From the NCBI GenBank assembly GCA_943371425.1, contig CALRUR010000012.1:1-64000 (forward strand): a stretch of DNA of 64,000 nucleotides. The letters run 5' to 3'. The notes beneath the pieces are model-generated. The model was not told the origin of the DNA. It ran no database searches and saw nothing but the letters and a program-made list of their open reading frames with translations. This stretch comes from CAJBVG01 sp943371425 (GTDB taxonomy: Bacteria; Bacteroidota; Bacteroidia; Sphingobacteriales; Sphingobacteriaceae). The translations under genes were made by a program, and so were the position numbers. Below are positions 52,057-61,639 of the stretch, piece by piece (position 1 is the first letter of the stretch; each line of letters starts with the position of its first letter).

Positions 52057-52673
52057 CTACAGTACCAAACGACGGATCCCTATTGCCACTAATGGAAGAT
52101 TTTTACACCATACAAGGTGAAGGATTTCATTCGGGCAAAGCAGCTTATTTTATTAGGCTTGGTGGTTGCGATGTGGGTTGCCATTGGTGCGATGTAAAAG
52201 AATCGTGGAATGCAGAACTACATCCGCTTACTTCTGTAGAGGTAATTGTAGAAAATGCTTCAAAATATCCTGCTAAAACAGTCGTTGTTACTGGTGGTGA
52301 ACCATTGTTGTATAATTTAGATTTATTGACCTCTAAATTAAAAGAAAAAGGAATTAAAACTTTTATAGAAACATCTGGAGCTTACCCTTTATCTGGTAAT
52401 TGGGATTGGATTTGTTTATCTCCTAAAAAATTTAAAGGTCCTATGCCAAGCATTGCACCTTTAGCCGGAGAATTAAAAGTAATTGTGTTCAATAAATCTG
52501 ATTTTGAATGGGCAGAAGAACATGCCAACTTAGTTTCAAAAGATTGTAAATTGTACTTACAACCTGAGTGGAGCAAAGCAGAACAAATGACGCCACAAAT
52601 TATTGAGTATGTAAAAAATCATCCGCGTTGGGAGGTTTCTTTGCAAACGCATAAGTTTATGAATATTCCGTAG
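52053..52673 (+). CDS. queE: 7-carboxy-7-deazaguanine synthase
   Basis: A 206-aa radical SAM enzyme. MEDFYTIQGEGFHSGKAAYFIR is the QueE opening (broken here by a gap-free match), the iron-sulfur Cys triad is CDVGCHWC (CxxxCxxC, about residues 33-40), and VVTGGEPLLYN binds SAM. It makes CDG from carboxytetrahydropterin in queuosine/preQ0 synthesis. The start ATG lies at the edge of a spacer repeat; a later Met (MEDFY, about residue 12) is an alternative. Confidence 0.93.
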   Translation: MTTVPNDGSLLPLMEDFYTIQGEGFHSGKAAYFIRLGGCDVGCHWCDVKESWNAELHPLTSVEVIVENASKYPAKTVVVTGGEPLLYNLDLLTSKLKEKGIKTFIETSGAYPLSGNWDWICLSPKKFKGPMPSIAPLAGELKVIVFNKSDFEWAEEHANLVSKDCKLYLQPEWSKAEQMTPQIIEYVKNHPRWEVSLQTHKFMNIP

Positions 52674-52722
52674 AGAGTAGTGAATATAAGGTATTGAGTA
52701 GCGGGTATAGGCTATATTGCAA
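52674..52722. repeat. spacer repeat (degenerate GAGTAG/GTAT)
   Basis: Loose units AGAGTAGTGAATATAAGG, TATTGAGTAGCGGGTATAGG. The resemblance to the GAGTATT array at 62757 is weak but visible. Confidence 0.45.
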
Positions 52723-52733
52723 CATTAATATTT

Positions 52734-54629
52734 ATGAGAAAAATAGTTATCCTTATTTTTGTATTGAGTTTAGGTGTGCAAGCTTATGCACAAGAGAAAT
52801 TGAGTTCATCAAATGCTCGTGCGCTTTCGGCGTATCAACGTTCTAATTTATCTATCAATCAGAAATTATACAATACAGCGGTTCGCGATTTGGAAGAGGC
52901 ACTGAGGCACGATCCTAAATTTTTAGAAGCTCATTATCGTTTGGGCGATGTATATAAAATTCAATATCAGTTTAGGAAATCATTAGAGCAGTATCAGTTT
53001 GTAGAGGCTAACAACCCGTATTTAACTAAGCATTTGGGATATGAAATTGCGGAATGTTATTTCAATTTACATAAATACGATTCGGCAATGTTTTATTTTG
53101 AAGCCTACGAAAAAACTCCCGATTTATCTGAAAACAGAAAGAAAGAATTAAGTAAATACCTTGTAAATACTCGCTTTAGCGCAGAGGCTGTATTAAAACC
53201 AGTACCCTACGATCCTAAGAATTTAGGTGCCAATATTAATACGGCAAACCAAGAATATTTACCCACTGTAACAGCAGATGATAGTACTTTGATATTCACT
53301 AGAAGAAGCAACCAAGAGGACTTTTACATTAGTAACCGTATTGATGCTAATAATTGGACAAAGGCACAATACCTTAGTAGTACCATCAATACTAATGGTA
53401 ACGAAGGTGCTCAATGCATTTCGCCAGATGGTCAGTACTTATATTTTGCAGGCTGCGGCAGAGCAGATGGAATGGGTAAATGTGATATTTACTTTTCTAA
53501 ATTAGAAGGCAATGCTTGGAGTAAACCGCAAAACATTGGTGCTCCTATTAATACTCCGTATTGGGAATCTCAACCTTCTATTTCTCCGGATGGAAAAACC
53601 ATTTATTTCGTGAGCGATAGAAAAGGTGGGTATGGTTCTTATGATATTTATTTATCAAGATATTTAGGAAACGGAAAATGGTCGAATGCTGTAAACCTTG
53701 GCCCTTCTATAAACACAGAGGGTTCCGAGCTTTCTCCATTTATACATTCAGATAATCAAACGCTGTATTTTTCATCAGATGGTTGGCCAGGTTTTGGTGA
53801 ACACGATATTTTTTATGCTAAAAAACTATCGAATAAAATGTTCGATAAAGCGAAAAACATTGGATACCCTATAAACACTTCGCAAGAAGAAAGTAGTTTG
53901 TTTATTTCTAACGATGGTAAAAAAGCAATGTTTGCTTCTGCAAATTTAGATGGTTTTGGTGGCATCGATTTATATGCTTTCGAACTTTATGAAGAAGCTC
54001 GCCCTAATAAAGTAACCTTTGTAAAAGGGAATGTATTTGATAAAACCAATAAACAGAAATTATTTTCGGTAGTAGAAATTATTGATGTTGCTACCGGCGA
54101 TACGGTTGCTCAAACTACCTCTAATGAAATTACTGGGCAGTTTTTAGCAAGTATACCTGTTGGTAAAACATACGCTTTTAATGTGTACAGAGAAGGATAT
54201 TTATTTTACTCAGATCAGTTCGTACTTAAAAACTCTAAAAATGTTTCTTCCTATAATTTGCCAGTAGGCCTATCTCCTATTACTATTGGCGCAAAAATAT
54301 CATTGAAAAATATATTCTTCGAAACCAATAGTTTTACGTTACAAAACGAATCGAAGTATGAATTAATGAAACTTAAAGAGTTTTTAAAAAGCAATACGAA
54401 CGTACGAATAGAAATTTCTGGACATACAGATAACGTAGGTGCTGACGCTTCAAACCAAACGCTTTCTACCAACCGTGCAAAATCTGTTTACAACCAATTA
54501 ATAAAATTAGGAATAGAGCCTACACGCCTAGTGTTTAAAGGATATGGCAAAACTCAACCGGTAGATGTAAATACCACAGAAACAGGTAGAGCAAACAACC
54601 GTAGAACTGAAATAAAAATTATTGAGTAG
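52734..54629 (+). CDS. OmpA-family protein with TPR, beta-propeller and CRD domains (PorE-like)
   Basis: A 631-aa exported protein. The signal peptide covers about residues 1-19. A TPR region follows (about 35-140), then a PD40 beta-propeller with recurring SPDGQYLYFAG, SPDGKTIYFVSDR and HSDNQTLYFSSDG (about 165-410). A carboxypeptidase-regulatory-like domain spans about 425-510, and an OmpA peptidoglycan-binding domain with ISGHTDNVGADASN and NRRTEIKI ends the protein. This domain order is that of PorE of the type IX secretion system, which anchors the complex to peptidoglycan. Other Bacteroidota OmpA proteins share it, so a T9SS role is only possible. Confidence 0.85.
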   Translation: MRKIVILIFVLSLGVQAYAQEKLSSSNARALSAYQRSNLSINQKLYNTAVRDLEEALRHDPKFLEAHYRLGDVYKIQYQFRKSLEQYQFVEANNPYLTKHLGYEIAECYFNLHKYDSAMFYFEAYEKTPDLSENRKKELSKYLVNTRFSAEAVLKPVPYDPKNLGANINTANQEYLPTVTADDSTLIFTRRSNQEDFYISNRIDANNWTKAQYLSSTINTNGNEGAQCISPDGQYLYFAGCGRADGMGKCDIYFSKLEGNAWSKPQNIGAPINTPYWESQPSISPDGKTIYFVSDRKGGYGSYDIYLSRYLGNGKWSNAVNLGPSINTEGSELSPFIHSDNQTLYFSSDGWPGFGEHDIFYAKKLSNKMFDKAKNIGYPINTSQEESSLFISNDGKKAMFASANLDGFGGIDLYAFELYEEARPNKVTFVKGNVFDKTNKQKLFSVVEIIDVATGDTVAQTTSNEITGQFLASIPVGKTYAFNVYREGYLFYSDQFVLKNSKNVSSYNLPVGLSPITIGAKISLKNIFFETNSFTLQNESKYELMKLKEFLKSNTNVRIEISGHTDNVGADASNQTLSTNRAKSVYNQLIKLGIEPTRLVFKGYGKTQPVDVNTTETGRANNRRTEIKIIE

Positions 54630-55442
54630 TTAAATAATTGCTTTTCTAATACGTACTAGTTTTTCCATTAAGCCATCTAAATGGTCGAGGTGTAACATAT
54701 TTGCACCATCTGATTTCGCATTTTTAGGATCTGGGTGAGTTTCTATAAATAAACCATCGGCATTTACGGCAATAGCTGCTTTTGCAATGGTTTCAATTAA
54801 CTCCGGTTTACCACCAGTTACACCGCTTTCTTGGTTGGGTTGTTGTAAAGAATGTGTACAATCCATTACTACTGGTACTCCAAGGGTACGCATTTCTGTT
54901 ATGTTTCTAAAATCAACAATCATGTCTTGGTAACCAAAAGAATTACCGCGGTCTGTTAGAAATATATTTGGGTTGCCAGAATCTTTTACTTTATGCACCG
55001 CATGTTTCATAGATGCCCCCGACAAAAATTGTCCTTTTTTTACATTTATAAATTTACCAGTTTTTGCTGCCGCAACCAACAAATCTGTTTGACGGCATAA
55101 GAAAGCTGGAATTTGCAAAACATCTACATAGGCCGCAGCCATTGCCGCTTCAGAGCTTTCATGTATATCTGTTACCGTTGGCACATCAAAGGTCTTCCCA
55201 ATTTTCTCTAATATTTTCAAAGCTTTTTCATCGCCAATTCCTGTAAAAGAATCTAATCTAGATCGGTTTGCTTTTCTATAAGAACCTTTAAATATGTAAG
55301 GTATTTTATGCTTGTTGGTAATCTCCACAATTCTCTCTGCAATACGCATCGCAATGTCTTCGCCTTCTATTGCGCATGGACCTGCCATTAAAAAGAAATT
55401 ATTTGATTCGAGGTGTTTTATTTTTGGTAATCCTTGTAACAT
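54630..55442 (-). CDS. kdsA: 3-deoxy-8-phosphooctulonate (Kdo8P) synthase
   Basis: A 270-aa enzyme with FFLMAGPCAIEGED at the N-terminus, KGSYRKANRSRLDSFTGIG (about residues 55-73), TDIHESSEAA and LTDRGNSFGY, all family signatures. It condenses PEP with arabinose-5-phosphate in lipopolysaccharide Kdo synthesis. The kdsD gene, which makes arabinose-5-phosphate, lies 2.3 kb away. Its stop abuts that of the convergent OmpA-family gene. Confidence 0.95.
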   Translation of the reverse strand: MLQGLPKIKHLESNNFFLMAGPCAIEGEDIAMRIAERIVEITNKHKIPYIFKGSYRKANRSRLDSFTGIGDEKALKILEKIGKTFDVPTVTDIHESSEAAMAAAYVDVLQIPAFLCRQTDLLVAAAKTGKFINVKKGQFLSGASMKHAVHKVKDSGNPNIFLTDRGNSFGYQDMIVDFRNITEMRTLGVPVVMDCTHSLQQPNQESGVTGGKPELIETIAKAAIAVNADGLFIETHPDPKNAKSDGANMLHLDHLDGLMEKLVRIRKAII

Positions 55443-55485
55443 GTTTAATTAGCTAATCGGCTAATTAGCTTTTTGGCTAATTACC
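55443..55485. repeat. spacer repeat (TTAGCTAAT)
   Basis: TTTAATTAGCTAATCGGCTAATTAGC, then TTTTTGGCTAATTACC. It spans the whole kdsA-recQ spacer and encodes the final Asn and stop of RecQ. Confidence 0.7.
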
Positions 55486-57666
55486 CAGTTCCGACATAAA
55501 TTTAATTCGCATTAATTGTATTTCTTCTCTTGTATAATCATCACTCCCCAACTCAGTCAAGGCATCGTCAATAGAATCAGAATCTGCCGAACGGAAATAG
55601 TCAAACACTTCGTCTTGCCTATCCTCGTCAATTACTTCATCTATGTAATAATTCAAGTTTAATTTTGTTCCTGATGATACGATTGATTCTACCTCTGTAA
55701 GTATTTGTTCGTAACTCAAGCCTTTAGAGTCTGCAATATCTTCAAGCGATATCTTACGATCGATGTTTTGTATTATGGCAACTTTTATAGCAGATTTATT
55801 GGCAGCAGTTTTTACTACCATGTCCATCGGCCTATCGATATCATTCTCCTCTACATACTTTTTAATCAACTCCACAAAGGGTGCCCCAAATTTTTGAGCC
55901 TTGCCTGCTCCCACTCCCGATATCTGTTTTAATTCATCCAAGCTAATTGGATAGTGGGTCGACATTTCTTGTAAAGAAGGTTCTTGAAAAACTACAAATG
56001 GTGGTACATTATTTTTCTTGCCAATTTGTTTACACAAATCTTTAAGCATGTTGAAAAGCACGGTATCACTTGCAGCCGCTACTGTGTGGCCTTCATCATC
56101 CGCACTCTCATCACTCTCGTAATCTTTGTTCATGGTAAACATCAACGAAGTTGGGTTACTTAAATAAGTAATACCATTTTTCGTGATTTTTATGAGACCA
56201 TAATTTTCGATGTCTTTTTGTAAAAAACCAGAAAGCAATGCTTGGCGAATAACCGACTCCCAAAGTTTTCTGCTTTGTTCTTTACCTGCACCGTATGATT
56301 TAATTTTGGTATGCCCAAAATCTTGTATCGATTTATTATCTTCTCCTAGTAATACATTTATAATGTGTTCCGAATTAAATTTCTCATTTAATTCTTTCAC
56401 TGCTTTTATTACTATTTGTAAATATTCTTGAGCTTCAAATCTTTCTTTCGGATGGCGGCAATTATCGCACATGTTGTTACATGCTGCCTCATTAAATGTT
56501 TCACCGAAATAATAAAGAATTTGTTTTCTACGGCATGCTGCAGATTCAGCATAATCAACCACTTCAGTTAATATTTGCAAACCTATTTCTTTTTCTGCAA
56601 CGGGTTTATCTTTCATAAACTTCGCAAGCTTCATAATGTCGCTCTCTGCATAAAAAGCAATGCAATTGCCCTCCCCGCCATCTCTGCCTGCCCTGCCTGT
56701 TTCTTGGTAATAGCCTTCTAAACTCTTAGGCATATCATGGTGTATTACAAACCTTACATCGGGTTTATCTATACCCATTCCAAAGGCAATGGTAGCTACA
56801 ATTACATCCACATCTTCCATTAAGAATCTATCTTGATGGGAGGCTCTTTCTTTGGCTTCTAAGCCTGCATGATATGGCAGTGCTTTAATTCCGTTGAGTT
56901 TTAACGCTTCTGCAATTTCTTCTACTTTCTTTCTACTTAAACAGTAAATAATACCCGATTTGCCAGTATTGGCTTTAATGTATTTGATGATTTCTTTTAT
57001 CACCTGCTTTTTAGGGCGTATATCGTAGTATAAATTCGGTCGGTTGAAAGATGATTTATATAAAGTGGCATCCTGCATTTGCAGGTTCTTCATAATGTCT
57101 TGCTGTACTTTTGGAGTAGCGGTAGCGGTTAGGGCTATAATTGGCACCTTTCCACCGATCTGATTAATTACTGATCGTATCTTCCTGTATTCCGGTCTAA
57201 AGTCATGCCCCCACTCAGATATACAATGCGCTTCATCTATGGCTACAAAGGAGATTTGAGCAGATTTAAGAAAATCTAAATTCTCTTGCTTCGCCATCGA
57301 CTCTGGAGCGATGTATAAAAGTTTTGTATCGCCAGATAATACATCGTTCTTCACTTTTAATATATCGGCCTTGGTTAATGATGAATTTAAAAAATGGGCG
57401 ATGCTATCATTACTACCAAATGCTCGTATTTGGTCTACTTGGTTTTTCATTAAGGCAATAAGAGGCGAAATAACAATTGCTGTTCCGTCACTCATCATTG
57501 CTGGTAACTGATAACACATCGACTTACCTGCACCCGTAGGCATAATTACGAAAGTATCGTTGCCTGATAAGATGTTGGTAATTATATCTTCTTGTTGACC
57601 TTTAAATTGGTCGAACCCAAAGAAGTTATGTAGATTGTCAAACAGTAATTTCTTGGTCTCTATCAT
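55477..57666 (-). CDS. recQ: ATP-dependent DNA helicase RecQ
   Basis: A 729-aa RecQ. Motif I FVIMPTGAGKSMCYQLPAM (about residues 39-57), motif II AIDEAHCISEWGHDFRPEY (about 139), and motif VI HDMPKSLEGYYQETGRAGRDG (about 310-330). The RQC zinc site has Cys in SAACRRKQILYYF and CNNMCDNCRHP. An HRDC domain follows (PISLDELKQISGVGAGKAQKFG, about 580-600). About 100 further residues form a helix-turn-helix-like tail. It unwinds recombination and repair intermediates. Confidence 0.95.
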   Translation of the reverse strand: MIETKKLLFDNLHNFFGFDQFKGQQEDIITNILSGNDTFVIMPTGAGKSMCYQLPAMMSDGTAIVISPLIALMKNQVDQIRAFGSNDSIAHFLNSSLTKADILKVKNDVLSGDTKLLYIAPESMAKQENLDFLKSAQISFVAIDEAHCISEWGHDFRPEYRKIRSVINQIGGKVPIIALTATATPKVQQDIMKNLQMQDATLYKSSFNRPNLYYDIRPKKQVIKEIIKYIKANTGKSGIIYCLSRKKVEEIAEALKLNGIKALPYHAGLEAKERASHQDRFLMEDVDVIVATIAFGMGIDKPDVRFVIHHDMPKSLEGYYQETGRAGRDGGEGNCIAFYAESDIMKLAKFMKDKPVAEKEIGLQILTEVVDYAESAACRRKQILYYFGETFNEAACNNMCDNCRHPKERFEAQEYLQIVIKAVKELNEKFNSEHIINVLLGEDNKSIQDFGHTKIKSYGAGKEQSRKLWESVIRQALLSGFLQKDIENYGLIKITKNGITYLSNPTSLMFTMNKDYESDESADDEGHTVAAASDTVLFNMLKDLCKQIGKKNNVPPFVVFQEPSLQEMSTHYPISLDELKQISGVGAGKAQKFGAPFVELIKKYVEENDIDRPMDMVVKTAANKSAIKVAIIQNIDRKISLEDIADSKGLSYEQILTEVESIVSSGTKLNLNYYIDEVIDEDRQDEVFDYFRSADSDSIDDALTELGSDDYTREEIQLMRIKFMSELGN

Positions 57667-57725
57667 CCTAACACTCCGAAAATGAATTATTTATATAATT
57701 GCTCTAATTGATTTCTAAAATAACA

Positions 57726-57733
57726 TATTTTTG
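57726..57733 (+). promoter_or_regulatory. -7 element of kdsD
   Basis: TATTTTTG fits TAnnTTTG and lies 28 bp before the TTG at 57762. It decides against the earlier in-frame TTG at 57708, which would be upstream of the promoter. Confidence 0.5.
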
Positions 57734-57761
57734 TGAATATTACACCATAAATTATACAATA

Positions 57762-58724
57762 TTGAAGACCGAAAAAGAAATACTCGATATAGCTAAAAAA
57801 GCCTTAAAAATTGAATCAGAAGCAATATTACAACTTCAGAATCAGTTAAACGGTGACTTTTATTACTCAGTAAAAAAAATATTTGAATCAAAAGGCCGAG
57901 TAGTTGTTACTGGAATTGGTAAAAGTGCCATCATTGCTAACAAAATAGTTGCCACCTTTAATTCAACTGGTACTCCTTCTTTATTTATGCATGCTGCAGA
58001 TGCTATACATGGCGACTTAGGCATGATACAACAAGAGGATGTTATTATTTGCATCTCTAAAAGTGGAAACACTCCAGAAATAAAAGTATTGGCGCCCCTT
58101 TTAAAGCAATCTGGCAACGTTTTAATTGCCATGGTTGGTAATATTGATTCTTACTTGGCAAAACAAGCCGATTTTGTTTTAGACACCACAGTGGAAATAG
58201 AAGCTTGCCCCAATAATTTAGCGCCCACCACCAGTACCACTGCCCAATTAGCCATGGGCGATGCTTTAGCAGTATGCCTGTTAGAAACCAGAGAATTTGG
58301 TGCAAGTGATTTTGCGAAATACCACCCAGGTGGGGCTTTAGGTAAAAAATTATACCTCAAAGTTGGCGACCTTAGCATGCAAAATGAAAAACCATTGGTA
58401 CAAGTAGCTGAAAAGTTACCTAAAATTATACTTGAAATAAGCAGCAAACGTTTAGGTATGACTGCTGTTATTGATAATGGAACTTTAGTTGGTGTAATTA
58501 CTGATGGAGACCTCAGAAGGCTTATGGAAAAAGGCTTTCACAACGATTTAACAGCAAAAGAAATTATGAGCAAGAACCCGAAGTTTATACAAAAAGATGA
58601 ACTTGCAGTAGTGGCTTTAGAATTAATGAAGAAAAATAATATCACACAATTAATTGTAATGGATGCGAATTCTTATGAAGGAGTGATACATTTACATGAT
58701 TTAATAAGAGAAGGTATTTTATAA
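57762..58724 (+). CDS. kdsD: arabinose-5-phosphate isomerase (KpsF/GutQ family)
   Basis: About 320 aa from TTG 57762 (LKTEKEILDIAKKAL). The SIS domain has VVTGIGKSAIIANKIVATFNSTGTP-like sugar-phosphate loops (read in pieces), HGDLGMIQQEDVIICISKSGNTPE and ALAVCLLETREF. Two CBS domains follow (about residues 200-320; DNGTLVGVITDGDLRRLM). It converts ribulose-5-phosphate to arabinose-5-phosphate, the KdsA substrate. It is one base from the guanylyltransferase gene, so both sugar-nucleotide genes are coupled. Confidence 0.92.
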   Translation: MKTEKEILDIAKKALKIESEAILQLQNQLNGDFYYSVKKIFESKGRVVVTGIGKSAIIANKIVATFNSTGTPSLFMHAADAIHGDLGMIQQEDVIICISKSGNTPEIKVLAPLLKQSGNVLIAMVGNIDSYLAKQADFVLDTTVEIEACPNNLAPTTSTTAQLAMGDALAVCLLETREFGASDFAKYHPGGALGKKLYLKVGDLSMQNEKPLVQVAEKLPKIILEISSKRLGMTAVIDNGTLVGVITDGDLRRLMEKGFHNDLTAKEIMSKNPKFIQKDELAVVALELMKKNNITQLIVMDANSYEGVIHLHDLIREGIL

Positions 58725-59812
58725 TGCAAGATAATAACAAGTATGCCATTATAATGGCAGGTGGAATAGGAAGTAGATTCTGGCCAATAAGTAAAACCAA
58801 TAGACCAAAACAATTTTTGGATATTTTAGGCACCGGTGAAACCTTAATACAACAAACGTATAAACGATTTCTAAAAATTTGTCCGGCCGAAAATATATAC
58901 ATTGTTACGAACGAATCCTATCGCACGCTTGTAAACGAACAAATACCTGGTTTATCAAATGATCAAATTCTTGGTGAACCCATTGCTAAAAACACTGCAC
59001 CATGCATCGCCTACTCTTGTCACAAAATTCATAAAAGTAACCCAAATGCAACTGTGGTAGTAGCACCTTCCGACCATTTAATTTTAAATGAATCAGAATT
59101 TTGCAATCAAATAAATTTAGCACTTTATATTGCTTCCAAAAACGATTACCTCATTACTCTCGGCATTAAACCGACAAGGCCAGATACTGGTTATGGATAC
59201 ATTCAATATGTTGATAATAAAAACGAAGAAGGGCATTTTAAAGTAAAAACTTTTACAGAAAAACCTAACTTAGAATTAGCAAAAACCTTTATTCAAAGTG
59301 GTGATTTCCTTTGGAATGCAGGTATTTTTGTATGGAGTACAAAAAGTATTTTAACGGCCTTCGAAAAATTCTTACCAGACATTAATGATATTTTTGTAGA
59401 AGGTAAAATGTATTATAATACTTCACAAGAAAATAATTTTATCGAGCGCTCTTACTCACAATGTAGCAGCATTTCTATTGATTATGGCATCATGGAAAAA
59501 GCAAATAATGTACATGTGTTTGCAGTAGATTTTGGTTGGTCGGATTTAGGTACTTGGGGCTCTTTATATACCGTGTTAGAAAAAGATTATGTAGGCAATG
59601 CAGTAGTGTTCCCTAAGAATGTAATAATGTACGATTCTTCGAATTGTATTGTAAATACTTCTCCAGAAAAGCTAGTGGTTGTAAAAGGTCTAGATGATTT
59701 TATTGTGGTAGATTCTGGTGATGTATTATTGATTTGCCCTAAAAACCAGGAGCAAGAAATAAAACAAATTGTAGCAGATATTAAAATGAAAAAAGGCGAA
59801 AAGTATATTTAA
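58724..59812 (+). CDS. manC: mannose-1-phosphate guanylyltransferase
   Basis: A 362-aa nucleotidyltransferase without the isomerase half of longer ManC proteins. The signature IIMAGGIGSRFWPISKTNRP (about residues 8-27), VVVAPSDHLI (about 110), VKTFTEKPN and FLWNAGIFVW are typical. It makes GDP-mannose for polysaccharide or fucose pathways. It is translationally coupled to the upstream isomerase gene. Confidence 0.9.
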   Translation: MQDNNKYAIIMAGGIGSRFWPISKTNRPKQFLDILGTGETLIQQTYKRFLKICPAENIYIVTNESYRTLVNEQIPGLSNDQILGEPIAKNTAPCIAYSCHKIHKSNPNATVVVAPSDHLILNESEFCNQINLALYIASKNDYLITLGIKPTRPDTGYGYIQYVDNKNEEGHFKVKTFTEKPNLELAKTFIQSGDFLWNAGIFVWSTKSILTAFEKFLPDINDIFVEGKMYYNTSQENNFIERSYSQCSSISIDYGIMEKANNVHVFAVDFGWSDLGTWGSLYTVLEKDYVGNAVVFPKNVIMYDSSNCIVNTSPEKLVVVKGLDDFIVVDSGDVLLICPKNQEQEIKQIVADIKMKKGEKYI

Positions 59813-59815
59813 TAC

Positions 59816-60847
59816 TTAAGCTTTCTTTAAGGTAAAGGCAAAGGTGGTTCCTACTCCTTTGGTGCTTCTTACGTTAATTGTTTGGTCGTGGGCCTCTATT
59901 ATATGCTTTACAATTGATAAACCTAGGCCTGTGCCTCCTTCGTCTCTAGAGCGGCTTTTATCTACTCTATAAAAGCGTTCGAATAAACGTGGTAAATGTT
60001 CTTCTTCAATTCCTATTCCATTATCTGTAACCTCCACTAAAATATTTTCATCCATATCATACAAGCCCACTAAGGTGTGGCCATCTTCTTTACCGTATTT
60101 AATAGAGTTTACAATAAGATTAATTACTACCTGGCGTATTCTGTCTTTATCTGCTTCCACAATAAAAGGCATATCACATCCTTCTTTAAAATCTAAAGTG
60201 ATGTTTTTTTCTGCAGCTCTAAAATCTAAACTGTCGAAAATATCTCGTATTAAATCGTTCACATCAAATATTTCCACTTCCATGGTCAAAAAACCAGATT
60301 CTAATTGAGAAATTGCTTCCAAATCTTCTACAAGGGAGGCAATTCTATCTGTACTTTTTGCTGCTTTTTTAAGGAAATGTATGAGTACTTCTTGGTCTTC
60401 CCAAGCACCATCAATTAAGGTATTTATATAACCTTGAATATTAAAGATAGGTGTTTTTAATTCGTGCGAAACATTGCCCAAAAATTCTTTACGATACTTC
60501 TCCATCGTACGTAATTGCTCAATTTCAGAGCTTTTATCTTCTGCCCAATCTCTCACCTCTTTCTCCATTTCATTAATAGGATCGAGCATGTTAATGTCGC
60601 CAATACGAGGATCGAGCTTTCGAACTTTTAAGCTATGTATGTTTTTATATACTAATTTTATTTTTCTGTAAATAAAAATTTCTATGGAATATCGAAATAG
60701 AAAATAGGATGTAATAAATACTACAACTAACAACAAAAGTGTTAGCCATATTTTAAAGAAAATAAAATAAGCTGCAAGCCCTACTAAAGAAGTTAACAGT
60801 AATGAAGTGTATAAAGCAATACTATTAGGTGTAGGGTTTTTATTCAT
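59816..60847 (-). CDS. PhoR-like sensor histidine kinase
   Basis: A 343-aa kinase with two adjacent N-terminal membrane helices (about residues 10-52, barely any periplasmic loop) and a short linker. The DHp domain has FLGNVSHELKTPIFNIQGYI (His about 130). The ATPase domain has QVVINLIVNSIKYG and GTGLGLSIVKHII. It lacks an obvious HAMP or PAS domain. The response-regulator gene is two bases upstream, so it forms a PhoR/PhoB-type pair; the signal is unknown. Confidence 0.88.
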   Translation of the reverse strand: MNKNPTPNSIALYTSLLLTSLVGLAAYFIFFKIWLTLLLLVVVFITSYFLFRYSIEIFIYRKIKLVYKNIHSLKVRKLDPRIGDINMLDPINEMEKEVRDWAEDKSSEIEQLRTMEKYRKEFLGNVSHELKTPIFNIQGYINTLIDGAWEDQEVLIHFLKKAAKSTDRIASLVEDLEAISQLESGFLTMEVEIFDVNDLIRDIFDSLDFRAAEKNITLDFKEGCDMPFIVEADKDRIRQVVINLIVNSIKYGKEDGHTLVGLYDMDENILVEVTDNGIGIEEEHLPRLFERFYRVDKSRSRDEGGTGLGLSIVKHIIEAHDQTINVRSTKGVGTTFAFTLKKA

Positions 60848-60849
60848 TT

Positions 60850-61536
60850 TTATATCTCAAATTTGTAGCCTACCCCTTTTACAGTCGCTACATAATCATC
60901 GCCTAATTTCTCTCTAAGCTTACGAATATGTACGTCTATTGTACGGTTAGTTACTACTACAGAATCTTCCCAAATATTATTTAAGATTACTTCTCTCGTA
61001 AAAACTTTACCAGGTTTAGATGCTAACAAATATAAGAGTTCAAATTCTTTTTTAGCAAGTACTACTTTCTGACCTCTTTGAAATACTAAATAAGCTTCTC
61101 TATCAATTACTAAATCTCCAATTTCCAATTTATTCTCTACTTCTGTTTCGGCCATTGTATTTCTACGAAGGATGGCGTTTATTCTAGAAATTAAAGCTCT
61201 TGGCTTAATTGGTTTAGCAATATAATCGTCGGCTCCTACATTAAACCCTGAGATTTCAGAGTATTCTTCGCTACGAGCCGTTAGAAATACCATAAAAGTT
61301 GTTTTAAACTCTGGCATAGCACGTAACTGTCGGCAGGCTTCTATACCATCAAGCTTAGGCATCATTATATCCAAAATAATTAAATCTGGATGATGCTTCT
61401 TCGCTTGTTGTATGGCTTCTAAACCATTAGAAGCGGTATAAACTTGATATCCTTCTTTTTTTAAATTGTATTCTATCAGCTCTAAAATGTCTGGTTCGTC
61501 GTCTACAATTAGGATTTTTTGCTTGTTAGTACTCAT
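60850..61536 (-). CDS. PhoB-like response regulator
   Basis: A 228-aa OmpR/PhoB-type regulator. The receiver has ILIVDDEPDILELIEY, the phospho-Asp in DLIILDIMMPKLDGIEACR (about residue 55) and DDYIAKPIKPRAL. The winged-helix domain ends DDYVATVKGVGYKFEI. It is the first gene of a two-gene leftward operon with its kinase. Confidence 0.9.
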   Translation of the reverse strand: MSTNKQKILIVDDEPDILELIEYNLKKEGYQVYTASNGLEAIQQAKKHHPDLIILDIMMPKLDGIEACRQLRAMPEFKTTFMVFLTARSEEYSEISGFNVGADDYIAKPIKPRALISRINAILRRNTMAETEVENKLEIGDLVIDREAYLVFQRGQKVVLAKKEFELLYLLASKPGKVFTREVILNNIWEDSVVVTNRTIDVHIRKLREKLGDDYVATVKGVGYKFEI

Positions 61537-61639
61537 GTGAATTATTTGTATCGAAATTAGCTCAACAATAAGACCAATGAGTTAAAGATATGTTAAATAA
61601 TTGTTAAATAGTTCATGATATCTTAAAATTAACAATGCA

